Part shown: positions 33,691 through 42,462 of the stretch, piece after piece | Layout: each line of letters begins with the position of its first letter | Numbering within the stretch: the stretch's first letter is position 1 | Source of the DNA: Paenibacillus xylanilyticus | GTDB lineage: Bacteria > Bacillota > Bacilli > Paenibacillales > Paenibacillaceae | Length of the DNA: 64,000 bases | Assembly (NCBI RefSeq): GCF_013359935.1 | Contig: NZ_JABMCB010000170.1 | Coordinates: 62,001 to 126,000 of the forward strand | Direction of reading: 5' to 3' | Translations under genes and position numbers: made by a program | Notes under the pieces: generated by a model | Told to the model about the DNA's origin: nothing | The model's database searches: none | Seen by the model: only the letters and a program-made list of their open reading frames with translations

Positions 33691-36069
33691 ATGTCCCCAT
33701 TCAATGAGAAAACAAAAATAAATCGTCTATGGTATCGACAGCCTGCCACCCGCTGGGAAGAGGCCCTTCCTATTGGGAACGGACGACTCGGAGGCATGGT
33801 GTACGGAGGAGCTGCCGAAGAGCGTATCCAGTTAAACGAGGATACCCTATGGTCTGGTTTTCCGCGTGACACCATTCAGTACAGCAGCCAGCGGTACTTG
33901 AAGCAAACCCGCGAACTCATTATGTCCGGACAATATAGTGAAGCTGAAGGGCTTCTGAACCGTGAAATGCTGGGTCGCGATGTAGAAGCCTACCAACCGA
34001 TGGGTCATTTCATGATACAGCAGGAGGGACTTCGGGATCAGGATTATGAAGAGTTTGAACGTGAACTTGACCTGGAATCCGGAATTGTTAAGACGAGTTA
34101 TTCCTATGAAGGTGTTCGTTTTGTTCGTGAGGTGTATACCAGTGCCCCGGATGATCTAATGGTATGTACGCTTACGGCTGATCGGGACGGAGCTGTGAAT
34201 GCCATTGCTCATTTGGACAGCCCGCATCCGTACACAACCCAGGAATCAGAAAACGCAGTGACGATGTTCAGTCGTTGTCCAAGTCATGTGGAATCGAACT
34301 ATTTCCGGGACCATCCCGAATCGGTTATCTATGAAGAGGATCGGGGGACTGCATACGCGGTTCGTTTGGCTGTTACAGTAATCGGTAAAGAGGCAAAGGT
34401 TTCTACTATGGATGGCAAGCTTCATGTTCAGGGAGCTAAACAGGTCGTATTTTACTTGGCGGCAGCTACTGCTTTCGAGAATTACGATGTTATTCCAACC
34501 AAGGATGAGCAGTTGCTGGAACAAGGTTGTAAAGATGTCATAGCAAAAGCGATGAGCTTAGGTCATGAAAGTCTGCGTATTCGGCATGAAGCTGATCACC
34601 AGTCTTTATTTTCACGTGTCAGTCTTGATCTGGGATCCACGCCTAATGGGGAGCTGCCTACTGATGAGCGGCTTATAGCTTACCAGTCTGGAGTTCAAGA
34701 CCCCGGGCTAGAAGCACTTTATTTTCAATATGGCAGATATCTGTTAATGGGCAGTTCGCGCCCGGGCACCCAGCCGGCCAATCTGCAGGGCATATGGAAT
34801 CATCAGGTTGAGCCGCCTTGGCACAGTGATTATACAATTAATATCAATACCGAGATGAATTACTGGCCAGCCGAAGTATGCAATCTGAGCGAATGTCATG
34901 AACCGCTATTCAGTTTGTTGGAAGACCTGAGTCAAACTGGGCGTAGAACAGCTCGCATTTTGTACGGCGCACGTGGATGGACCGCCCATCACAACGTGGA
35001 TATCTGGAGAACGACAACACCTACAGGCGGTGATGCCAGCTGGGCATTCTGGCCGATGGGTGGTGTCTGGCTGACATCCCATCTGTGGGAGCATTACCTA
35101 TTTACCGGGGATCAAGATTTTCTTCAAGAACGTGCTTATCCGGTCATGAAGGAGGCAGCACTATTCTGTCTGGATTGGTTGATTGAAGGACCGGATGGCT
35201 ATCTGGTTACTGCTCCTTCAACCTCTCCAGAGAACAAGTTCCTGACAGAAGAAGGAGAAGCCCGCAGCATTTCGATGGCGTCGACAATGGATATGACATT
35301 GATTCGTGAATTGTTCACCAGATGTATTGAGGCAGCAGGGACACTTGAGGTCGACCGGGCATTGGTCAACGAGCTGGAGAACAGTCTGAGCAGGTTATAT
35401 CCGTTCCTGATTGGCAGTGAAGGGCAGCTGCAGGAATGGTTTAAGGACTTCGCTGAATCGGAACCAGGACATCGTCACGTGTCCCATCTGTATGGCCTGT
35501 ATCCGGGAGAACAGATCAATCGAATCCATACGCCGGAGCTTGTTGAGGCTTCACGCATATCGCTTGAACGTCGCATATCGCAGGGGGGCGGGCATACCGG
35601 ATGGAGCTGTGCATGGTTGATCAATCTGTATGCACGTCTGCTTGATGGCGGGCAGGCGCATGAGTTTGTGCGTACACTGCTGGCCCGGTCAACTCATCCC
35701 AATCTGTTCGATGACCATCCACCATTCCAGATTGACGGCAATTTCGGTGGTACGGCCGGCATTGCCGAGATGCTGCTGCAGAGCCATCTGAATGAACTGC
35801 ACTTGCTGCCGGCCCTGCCAGAGCAATGGACACAAGGCAGCGTAACAGGTTTGCGTGCACGAGGCGGTTATACCCTATCCATGGAGTGGGCGGACAGCCA
35901 ATTGGTTTCTGCCGAAATCAAGGCAGAACGTGATGGTTCGATCACCATTCGAAGCGCACATGTGCTGCGGGTGGATAATGAGGAGCAGCAACAGGCTGAG
36001 CTAACACCTCAAGGAGATTATGTAATTACTTTAACCATGACCGCAGGACAGACCGTCCGCGTATCATGA
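33691..36069 (+). CDS. glycoside hydrolase family 95 protein (alpha-L-fucosidase/galactosidase type)
   Basis: Cytoplasmic glycosidase of 792 residues without a signal peptide. The opening LWYRQPATRWEEALPIGNGR and LNEDTLWSGFP are the hallmark N-terminal motifs of GH95, an inverting family acting on alpha-1,2-fucosyl or alpha-L-galactosyl ends of glycans such as xyloglucan side chains. The (alpha/alpha)6 barrel is in the second half, with NINTEMNYWPAE, GWTAHHNVDIWR and FQIDGNFGGTAGIAEML as further family landmarks. The start at ATG 33691 has GAGGAG 7 bases upstream; an in-frame ATG at 33673 overlaps that site. The GH1 gene follows after 19 bases, so the two are cotranscribed. Confidence 0.93.
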   Translation: MSPFNEKTKINRLWYRQPATRWEEALPIGNGRLGGMVYGGAAEERIQLNEDTLWSGFPRDTIQYSSQRYLKQTRELIMSGQYSEAEGLLNREMLGRDVEAYQPMGHFMIQQEGLRDQDYEEFERELDLESGIVKTSYSYEGVRFVREVYTSAPDDLMVCTLTADRDGAVNAIAHLDSPHPYTTQESENAVTMFSRCPSHVESNYFRDHPESVIYEEDRGTAYAVRLAVTVIGKEAKVSTMDGKLHVQGAKQVVFYLAAATAFENYDVIPTKDEQLLEQGCKDVIAKAMSLGHESLRIRHEADHQSLFSRVSLDLGSTPNGELPTDERLIAYQSGVQDPGLEALYFQYGRYLLMGSSRPGTQPANLQGIWNHQVEPPWHSDYTININTEMNYWPAEVCNLSECHEPLFSLLEDLSQTGRRTARILYGARGWTAHHNVDIWRTTTPTGGDASWAFWPMGGVWLTSHLWEHYLFTGDQDFLQERAYPVMKEAALFCLDWLIEGPDGYLVTAPSTSPENKFLTEEGEARSISMASTMDMTLIRELFTRCIEAAGTLEVDRALVNELENSLSRLYPFLIGSEGQLQEWFKDFAESEPGHRHVSHLYGLYPGEQINRIHTPELVEASRISLERRISQGGGHTGWSCAWLINLYARLLDGGQAHEFVRTLLARSTHPNLFDDHPPFQIDGNFGGTAGIAEMLLQSHLNELHLLPALPEQWTQGSVTGLRARGGYTLSMEWADSQLVSAEIKAERDGSITIRSAHVLRVDNEEQQQAELTPQGDYVITLTMTAGQTVRVS

Positions 36070-36088
36070 GGAGACGAGGGAGAAACCA

Positions 36089-37435
36089 ATGACTATTTTT
36101 CAATTTCCGCAAGATTTTCGCTGGGGAACAGCTACAGCTTCCTATCAAATAGAAGGAGCAGCACAGGAAGGCGGACGCGGAGTATCCATCTGGGATACAT
36201 TTGCACGTACACCTGGTAAAGTATTTAATGGAGACAATGGGGATGTCGCTTGCGACAGTTACCACCGTTATGAAGAAGATATCGAGCTGATGAAGAAACT
36301 TGGTATCAACACGTATCGATTCTCCATTGCCTGGCCGCGTATTATACCGGACGGAGATGGTGAGATCAATCGCGAAGGCCTGGACTTTTACCACCGCTTC
36401 GTGGACAAGCTCCTAGAGGCAGGCATTGAGCCTTTCTGCACACTGTATCACTGGGATCTTCCGCAAGTGCTGGAGGATGACGGGGGCTGGGGAAACCGCA
36501 GAACCGTCGATGCGTTTGTTAAATATGCAGAAGTTATCTTCAAGGAGTTCACTGGCAAAATCAAATTTTGGCTGACGTTTAATGAACCATGGTGTATCGC
36601 ATTCCTGTCCAATCTATTGGGGGTTCATGCACCAGGGAACAAGGATCTGCAGACATCCCTTAATGTGGCCCATGGACTGCTTGTTGCTCATGGTAAAGCG
36701 GTGCAATCCTTCCGCAGGCTGGGCATAACGGGGCAGATCGGTATTGCACCAAATGTGTGCTGGGCTGAGCCTTACAGCAAGTCACCTGAGGATCAGGCGG
36801 CATGCGACCGCTCCATCGCGCTCAACACAGACTGGTTCCTTGATCCGATCTACAAAGGTACCTACCCGCAATTCATGGTCGATTGGTTTGCTCAAGCAGG
36901 TGCCACAGTGCCGATCCAGGAAGGCGATATGGAGATCATCTCGCAGCCGATTGACTTGCTGGGCATTAACTATTACACCATGGGAATCAATCGCTTCAAT
37001 CCGGAGGCAGGAGCTTTGCAGTCTGAGGAAGTGGATATGGGACTGACCAAGACGGATATTGGTTGGCCGATCGAATCCCGTGGACTGTATGAGTTCATGC
37101 ATTATTTGCAAAAGTATGGAAACGTCGATGTCTACATCACCGAGAACGGTGCTTGCATCAATGATGATCTGGACAATGGCAAGATCAATGATGATCGCCG
37201 GATCTCCTATTATGAACAGCATTTAGCCCAAATTCACCGGATTATTAACGATGGCATTAACCTGAAGGGATATATGGCGTGGTCTCTGATGGACAATTTT
37301 GAATGGGCAGAAGGATACCGGATGCGCTTTGGTCTTGTTCATGTGGACTATCGCTCGTTGGTTAGAACACCGAAGGAGAGTTTTTACTGGTACCAAAATG
37401 TGATCAAGAACAACTGGCTGGAAACGCGTAACTAG
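36089..37435 (+). CDS. glycoside hydrolase family 1 beta-glucosidase
   Basis: Cytoplasmic retaining beta-glucosidase of 448 residues, the standard GH1 length. The N-terminal signature FRWGTATASYQIEGA is complete. The acid/base is Glu166 in LTFNEPW and the nucleophile Glu352 in YITENGA. No 6-phospho-specific signature is obvious, in line with ABC (non-PTS) uptake: it would act on unphosphorylated cellobiose-type sugars. It is the last gene of the GH95-GH1 unit, with a terminator at 37481. Confidence 0.94.
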   Translation: MTIFQFPQDFRWGTATASYQIEGAAQEGGRGVSIWDTFARTPGKVFNGDNGDVACDSYHRYEEDIELMKKLGINTYRFSIAWPRIIPDGDGEINREGLDFYHRFVDKLLEAGIEPFCTLYHWDLPQVLEDDGGWGNRRTVDAFVKYAEVIFKEFTGKIKFWLTFNEPWCIAFLSNLLGVHAPGNKDLQTSLNVAHGLLVAHGKAVQSFRRLGITGQIGIAPNVCWAEPYSKSPEDQAACDRSIALNTDWFLDPIYKGTYPQFMVDWFAQAGATVPIQEGDMEIISQPIDLLGINYYTMGINRFNPEAGALQSEEVDMGLTKTDIGWPIESRGLYEFMHYLQKYGNVDVYITENGACINDDLDNGKINDDRRISYYEQHLAQIHRIINDGINLKGYMAWSLMDNFEWAEGYRMRFGLVHVDYRSLVRTPKESFYWYQNVIKNNWLETRN

Positions 37436-37480
37436 TTGGATGATCTATCGCTTCATTACACTATAGGATAAAGATAAAAG

Positions 37481-37516
37481 ACGGTGTATTCGGTTTATCC
37501 GGATCGCCGTTTTTTT
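37481..37516 (+). terminator. terminator after the GH1 gene
   Basis: ACGG...ATTCGG pairs with CCGGAT...CCGT, ending in seven T. Confidence 0.8.
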
Positions 37517-37691
37517 GTTCTGGTTTTTCTCGGAATGAGACATGTTCATAAAGCTTTCATAAGGTTACACCTTATTCCTGTTATGAAGAGGTTGTTTTTG
37601 GGTTATACATAACAAGAAGATAAAATAAGCGTTTGTCAACAGTTTAATTTTAAATAAAGTGTCCAAATTGCGAAATAAATTTGAACATTTG

Positions 37692-37743
37692 TTGACTAAA
37701 AATCATACTGATGTGGTATATTGGTATTAGGAAAGCACTTACA
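37692..37743 (+). promoter_or_regulatory. promoter and cre-like site of the small membrane protein gene
   Basis: TTGACT (37692-37697) and TATATT (37717-37722) with a long 19-base spacer, then GGAAAGCACTTACA at 37730-37743 starting eight bases after the -10. The site copies the placement seen at the sugar-binding genes. Confidence 0.45.
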
Positions 37744-37767
37744 AAAAGGGAAAAGGAAGTGTTTACT

Positions 37768-38031
37768 ATGGCATCGAAGACAGCAATGGTAAGCCAATTG
37801 GAGCGCAAAGATAAGAATATGCGGCGCGCAGTCTTGACGATGACAGTTCTGGCCTGGATCGCTCTCATTACGGGAGTGGTTATGTGCCTGATTAACCTGA
37901 ACGATTTTAATGACCGTAATCTTGGCTTGATGGTCGGTATTGGTTTTCTGGTAGGTAGTGTGTTTATTTATGTAATCGCCAAATCGATTGGTCTTGTTCA
38001 TACACGCCGGGAAGACGAAGGAGCCGATTAA
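37768..38031 (+). CDS. small membrane protein of unknown function
   Basis: Protein of 87 residues. The start is ATG 37768 with AAAAGGAAG about 8 bases upstream; a longer frame from 37711 would read through the promoter and cre-like site and lacks a ribosome site. Two hydrophobic segments (about residues 25-45 and 53-73) are joined by LINLNDFNDRNLG, and the ends are charged, so it is probably a two-pass membrane protein with both ends inside. I recognise no family. It has its own terminator at 38097 and is separate from the qox operon. Confidence 0.75.
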   Translation: MASKTAMVSQLERKDKNMRRAVLTMTVLAWIALITGVVMCLINLNDFNDRNLGLMVGIGFLVGSVFIYVIAKSIGLVHTRREDEGAD

Positions 38032-38349
38032 TTATAATCTGGCGATCTTTCGTTCATAATAAGACTGGATGAGTACCCGGAATCCAGTCAATAAAGCCCT
38101 TTGCGGATTCGTTGATACTGTTCAACGGGACTGCAAAGGGTTTTATTTTGTGACTCGAAGTGTAATGATTACAATGAAGAAATATCAAGTGTGCAAGCGA
38201 TTTGTGAGAAAAAATTCACACATTTAAGGTGTAAAATCGACAAATTTGTTAACAAGAACAAAAAAGTTGCTCATTTCTGATATCTTTAGAAGGAAGAGAG
38301 TAGTATACTGATTTTTCAGTATGAGCGAATTTAAGGAGAGGGGATCAAG
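38032..38349 (+). other. promoter region of the qoxABCD operon
   Basis: A 318-base gap with a terminator (38097-38149), then two dyads that may be redox or carbon operators: TTGTGA-N8-TCACAC at 38202-38221 and the perfect palindrome TTGTTAACAA at 38246-38255. The first resembles a Rex or Fnr site but has an 8-base rather than 6-base spacer. No coding potential was seen. Confidence 0.45.
38097..38149 (+). terminator. terminator after the small membrane protein gene
   Basis: CCCTTTGC pairs with GCAAAGGG across a 28-base loop, followed by TTTTATTTT. Confidence 0.75.
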
Positions 38350-39309
38350 ATGAACAAGAAACCTAGGTCGCTAGCCCGGATTATTATTCCGGTTGTCCTG
38401 ACGTTGGTTACAATTGCATTGATTGTCTGGCCAATGCTGGCAGGCGGGCAGTACGTTGTTCTGGATCCGAAGGGACCAATTGGCGCTTCGCAGAGAGATT
38501 TGATTGTCATTTCGACGATTCTTTGTGCGATCGTTATCGTACCTGTGTTGATTTTGTCTGCTGTAATCGTTTGGCGTTACCGCGACAAGCCGGACAATAA
38601 AGCTGCTTATGAGCCGAACTGGTCTCATAGTACCAAAGCCGAGGCTATCTGGTGGACGGTTCCAATTGTTATCATTGGTTTGCTTGCGATCGTAACTGTA
38701 CGCTATACCTATGATTTGGAACCTTCGAAGCCGCTGGCTTCTGAGAAAGAACCCATTACCATTCAAGTATCTTCACTGGACTGGAAATGGTTGTTTATGT
38801 ATCCTGAGCAAGGCATTGCAACGGTCAATACGTTGAATATTCCGGCAGACCGGCCCGTGAAATTTGAGCTTACTGCGGATTCACCGATGAACTCGTTCTG
38901 GATTCCGCAGCTTGGTGGACAAATTTATACGATGTCGGGTATGGCGATGACCTTGTATTTGCAAGCTGATCACGAAGGGACTTACTTCGGTTCGGGTGCC
39001 AACTTTACTGGTGAACATTTTGCCCAAATGCGTTTCGACGTCAATGCAACATCAGATGAAGAATTCGATCAATGGGTGACTGAAGTAAAACAACAATCCC
39101 AGCCGCTGACGCAAGAGACGTATAACACATTGGCGGAACCGGGAACAAGCAATGTCGCTTATTATTCTTCCTTTCCTGAAGGATTGTTCCAAGACATTGT
39201 GACCAAGTATGTTGTCGAAGGTTCAGGCGCTCATAATCATGGAACTTCGGAAGAAGCTTCAGGCGCCGCGAAAAATGTGTCCACTGAAGTGGACAAGAGT
39301 GCTAACTAA
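38350..39309 (+). CDS. qoxA: cytochrome aa3 quinol oxidase subunit II
   Basis: Subunit II of the menaquinol-oxidising heme-copper oxidase, 319 residues. An N-terminal helix, two further membrane helices (near 50-72 and 92-112) and an outer cupredoxin domain follow the QoxA order; YPEQGIATVNTLNIPADRPV and WIPQLGGQIYTMSGM align with Bacillus QoxA. The CuA ligands of cytochrome c oxidases (CxxxC) are absent, so it takes electrons from quinol. Bacillus QoxA is a lipoprotein with Cys at the end of its first helix; here that place reads LAGGQ with no Cys, so lipid attachment is not expected. First gene of qoxABCD; GGAGAGGGG precedes the ATG. Confidence 0.94.
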   Translation: MNKKPRSLARIIIPVVLTLVTIALIVWPMLAGGQYVVLDPKGPIGASQRDLIVISTILCAIVIVPVLILSAVIVWRYRDKPDNKAAYEPNWSHSTKAEAIWWTVPIVIIGLLAIVTVRYTYDLEPSKPLASEKEPITIQVSSLDWKWLFMYPEQGIATVNTLNIPADRPVKFELTADSPMNSFWIPQLGGQIYTMSGMAMTLYLQADHEGTYFGSGANFTGEHFAQMRFDVNATSDEEFDQWVTEVKQQSQPLTQETYNTLAEPGTSNVAYYSSFPEGLFQDIVTKYVVEGSGAHNHGTSEEASGAAKNVSTEVDKSAN

Positions 39310-39330
39310 AGATTCGAAAGGAGGCCCCCA

Positions 39331-41301
39331 ATGTTAGAGAGACTTAAGGAGTTTGCATCGGAGTTTTTCGTTACCGGTGACCCGCTGATTTATGGTGCGG
39401 ACGTGGCCATCGGGATTACGATGATTACCATCGTAGCGGTGCTGACTTATTTCAAAAAATGGGGCTGGCTCTGGCGTAACTGGTTAACAACCGTCGATCA
39501 TAAAAAGATCGGTATTATGTATATCATTGCTTCCATCATCATGTTGTTCCGTGGTGGTGTCGATGCGCTGATGATGCGTCTTCAGCTAGCTATGCCTAAC
39601 ATGGATTTCTTGCATCCTGAACATTATAACCAAGTCTTTACGACTCACGGTACCATCATGATCCTGTTCATGGCGATGCCGTTTATGTTCGGTTTGTTTA
39701 ACGTAATTGTGCCTCTTCAAATAGGGGCAAGGGACGTCGCATTTCCGTTCCTGAATGCACTAAGCTTCTGGTTATTCTTCCTGGGAGCGATGCTGTTTAA
39801 CCTGTCCTTCGTTATCGGTGGTTCACCTGATGCAGGATGGCTGAGTTATCCGCCTCTATCGGAGCTGTCACACAGTCCGGGGGTAGGGCAGAACTTCTAT
39901 ATATGGGGTATACAGATATCGGGTATCGGTTCCCTGGCTACCGGTATCAACTTCCTGGTTACCATCATTAAAATGCGTGCGCCAGGCATGAGATGGATGA
40001 AAATGCCGATGTTTACATGGTCGGTATTCTCCACTTGTATTATCATCTTGTTTGCATTCCCAATCTTGACTGTGACACTTGCATTGCTCTTCCTGGATCG
40101 ATTCGGCGGGGCGCATTTCTTCACGCTTGATTTGGGCGGTAACCCGATGATGTATATCAACTTGATCTGGATGTGGGGTCACCCTGAGGTATACATCGTG
40201 GTCTTGCCGGCATTCGGTGTGTTCTCCGAGATTGTAAGTACCTTCTCGAAGAAAAAATTGTTTGGTTACAAATCGATGGTATTCGCGATGCTAATCATTA
40301 GCTTCCTGTCCTTCTTCACATGGGCGCATCACTTCTTCACGATGGGTTCGGGAGCGGACGTTAATGCCTTCTTCGCTGTAACAACGATGTTGATCGCGAT
40401 TCCGACAGGGGTTAAAATCTTCAACTGGCTGTTTACGATGTATCGTGGACGGATTCGGATGGCCACCCCGATGTTATGGACAATCGCATTTATTCCATGC
40501 TTTATCGTCGGTGGTATGACGGGGGTTCTGCTGTCCGTTGCACCTGCTGACTTCCAGTTCCACAACAGTTACTTCCTGATTGCCCACTTCCACCAAGTAT
40601 TGATCGGTGGTGTAGTATTCGGATACTTCGCGGGTCTGTACTACTGGTGGCCAAAAATGTTCGGTTTCCAACTTGAAGAGAAACTGGGCAAATGGGCTTT
40701 CTGGACTTGGAATATTGGTTTCTATGTCTGCTTCATGCCGCAGTACGCTGTAGGTTTGATGGGTATGACACGTCGTCTGAGCACCTACGGCTGGGATACC
40801 GGTTGGTGGGAACTGAACTTTGTATCCACTATCGGGGCATTCCTGATGGGTGTCGGATTCCTGTTCCAGGTTGCACAAATTGCAGACGGTATTCGCAAAT
40901 ACAAAACGCTCAAAGTATCCGGCGATCCATGGGATGCTCGTACACTTGAGTGGTCGATTCCTTCACCAGCTCCTGAGTACAATTTCGCCATTACACCTCG
41001 CGGTGATGATATTGATGAGTGGTGGGAAGAGAAAGAACGTCGTGCCAAAGGCATCTATCCACCAGAACAGCCGCTTGAGCCGATTCATATGCCTAAGAAC
41101 TCCGCAATTCCGTTTATCATGTCCGTCTTCTGGTTCATCGCCGGCTTCGGCTTTGTATTCGGATGGCTGTGGATGGCGATTCTCGGACTCGCTGGCGTAG
41201 GGATCTGCATGATCGCTCGTTCATTCTCATACGACACGGACTATTACATTCCGGTCGACGAAATTAAGCGTACCGAAGCGTCGTTAAGGGGGTCGGTATA
41301 A
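39331..41301 (+). CDS. qoxB: cytochrome aa3 quinol oxidase subunit I
   Basis: Catalytic subunit of 656 residues with heme a and the heme a3-CuB centre, coupling oxygen reduction to proton pumping. The CuB and heme ligands are visible: the low-spin heme His in FTTHGTIMILFM, the CuB/Tyr motif WMWGHPEVYIVVLP, the paired CuB histidines in TWAHHFFTMG, and the two heme histidines in IAHFHQVLIGG. About 14-15 membrane segments. AAAGGAGG precedes the ATG; the gene lies 21 bases after qoxA, and its last base overlaps the ATG of qoxC. Confidence 0.96.
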   Translation: MLERLKEFASEFFVTGDPLIYGADVAIGITMITIVAVLTYFKKWGWLWRNWLTTVDHKKIGIMYIIASIIMLFRGGVDALMMRLQLAMPNMDFLHPEHYNQVFTTHGTIMILFMAMPFMFGLFNVIVPLQIGARDVAFPFLNALSFWLFFLGAMLFNLSFVIGGSPDAGWLSYPPLSELSHSPGVGQNFYIWGIQISGIGSLATGINFLVTIIKMRAPGMRWMKMPMFTWSVFSTCIIILFAFPILTVTLALLFLDRFGGAHFFTLDLGGNPMMYINLIWMWGHPEVYIVVLPAFGVFSEIVSTFSKKKLFGYKSMVFAMLIISFLSFFTWAHHFFTMGSGADVNAFFAVTTMLIAIPTGVKIFNWLFTMYRGRIRMATPMLWTIAFIPCFIVGGMTGVLLSVAPADFQFHNSYFLIAHFHQVLIGGVVFGYFAGLYYWWPKMFGFQLEEKLGKWAFWTWNIGFYVCFMPQYAVGLMGMTRRLSTYGWDTGWWELNFVSTIGAFLMGVGFLFQVAQIADGIRKYKTLKVSGDPWDARTLEWSIPSPAPEYNFAITPRGDDIDEWWEEKERRAKGIYPPEQPLEPIHMPKNSAIPFIMSVFWFIAGFGFVFGWLWMAILGLAGVGICMIARSFSYDTDYYIPVDEIKRTEASLRGSV

Positions 41302-41915
41302 TGGCTCAAGCAGCCGCTAAGCATGGTCACGATCACGGTCACGACCACGGTCACCATGATCCACAAGAATTGAAATTGCTCGGTTTCTGGTTTTTCCTGA
41401 TTTCCGACGTTATCCTGTTCTCCGTATTGTTCGCAACCTTTATTGTGTTGCGTGATAATACGGCGGGCGGACCTATATTGTCTGAATTGATCAAAATGCC
41501 TGGCGTTATTGCCGAGACATTTATCTTGCTCACAAGTTCTTTTACAAGTGGACTTGCAGTGCTTGCGATGAACCAAGGTAAAGTGAAGCAACTGATTAGC
41601 TGGCTGGCAGTTACAGCCGTTCTCGGTGCAGCGTTTATCGCACTCGAAGTAACGGAGTTTGTTGAGATGATTCACGAAGGGTTCAGCTACACTACAAGTG
41701 CTGCTTCCGGCGCATTCTTCACCCTCGTGGGAACTCACGGACTTCACGTATCGCTGGGTCTGATCTGGATGATCGGACTGATGTTCCAACTGAAAAAACG
41801 TGGTATTACCGATGTTACTCGCGGTAAAATCAACGTAATCAGCTTGTACTGGCACTTCTTGGACGTCGTCTGGATCTTCCTCCTGTCGATCGTTTATCTG
41901 ATGGGGGTGATGTAG
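41301..41915 (+). CDS. qoxC: cytochrome aa3 quinol oxidase subunit III
   Basis: Subunit III, 204 residues, five membrane helices, stabilising the proton-uptake site of subunit I. The motif FTLVGTHGLHVSLGLIWM and the ending YWHFLDVVWIFLLSIVYLMG are diagnostic. Its N-terminus carries an unusual run of alternating His/Asp/Gly (HGHDHGHDHGHH, residues 9-20) that could bind copper, zinc or nickel; most relatives have a shorter, less regular tail. The start overlaps the qoxB stop by one base and the stop abuts the qoxD start. Confidence 0.95.
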   Translation: MAQAAAKHGHDHGHDHGHHDPQELKLLGFWFFLISDVILFSVLFATFIVLRDNTAGGPILSELIKMPGVIAETFILLTSSFTSGLAVLAMNQGKVKQLISWLAVTAVLGAAFIALEVTEFVEMIHEGFSYTTSAASGAFFTLVGTHGLHVSLGLIWMIGLMFQLKKRGITDVTRGKINVISLYWHFLDVVWIFLLSIVYLMGVM

Positions 41916-42245
41916 ATGGCAGAGCATAACTCACATGATTCCCATGCTCACGAACAGCATGGTTCAATGAAGTCCTATGTCATCGGCTTCATTCTGTCCA
42001 TCGTCCTCACAATCATCCCGTTGGTGGTTGTACTGAACGACATGATGGGCAGAACAGGAACAATGGTTGTTATTCTCGTAACGGCTGCACTTCAGTTTGT
42101 GGTTCAACTCTTCTTCTTCATGCATATTCGTGAAACAGGAAAACCACGCTGGAATGTCATGGCTTTGATTTTCGGTCTATTGATCATGATGACCATCGTT
42201 ATTGGTTCGATCTGGATCATGCTGAACAATACCGTTGCACATTAA
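41916..42245 (+). CDS. qoxD: cytochrome aa3 quinol oxidase subunit IV
   Basis: Small subunit IV of 109 residues (CyoD/QoxD, COX4_pro family) with three membrane helices. A His-rich N-terminal stretch (HNSHDSHAHEQHG) precedes the first helix; FVVQLFFFMHIRE is the family core. It begins directly after the qoxC stop, so translation is coupled. A very stable terminator follows at 42255. Confidence 0.95.
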   Translation: MAEHNSHDSHAHEQHGSMKSYVIGFILSIVLTIIPLVVVLNDMMGRTGTMVVILVTAALQFVVQLFFFMHIRETGKPRWNVMALIFGLLIMMTIVIGSIWIMLNNTVAH

Positions 42246-42254
42246 GGTTTGAAT

Positions 42255-42306
42255 AAAGAGGATCTCCCGGTCTGCATTGCAGACTGTGGAGATCCTCTTT
42301 TGTTTT
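42255..42306 (+). terminator. terminator of the qoxABCD operon
   Basis: AAAGAGGATCTCC pairs with GGAGATCCTCTTT, with an inner stem TCTGCA/TGCAGA, followed by TGTTTT. Confidence 0.93.
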
Positions 42307-42380
42307 ATCCAGAATAAGCAGCGTCAAAATAAACTGGAATAAAACGATCTTTTATTTAAAAAGAGGTACACAAAAGATAC

Positions 42381-42410
42381 AAAATGAACTAAAATGAACT
42401 TATATGAACT
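42381..42410 (+). promoter_or_regulatory. triple 10-bp direct repeat before kduI
   Basis: ATGAACT occurs three times at exact 10-base spacing (42384, 42394, 42404), each preceded by an A/T triplet. One helical turn per repeat fits a DeoR-family repressor, and such a regulator is encoded immediately downstream of kduI. The repeats lie 53 bases before the kduI start. Confidence 0.6.
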
Positions 42411-42462
42411 TTACCTAAAAATCAATCAACATCATTCAAATGACGAAGGGAATGGATTAATG

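Larger units (their letters stand above)
37436..37767 (+). other. gap between the GH1 gene and the small membrane protein gene
   Basis: A 332-base gap with the GH1 terminator at 37481-37516, an AT-rich stretch with a long imperfect dyad (GTTATG at 37579-37584 against CATAAC at 37606-37611), and a promoter plus cre-like site at 37692-37743. No coding potential was seen. Confidence 0.5.

Noticed and set aside
38202..38221. Rex operator before qoxA
   Set aside because: Half-sites fit but the spacer is eight bases instead of six, so I list it only as an unassigned dyad.
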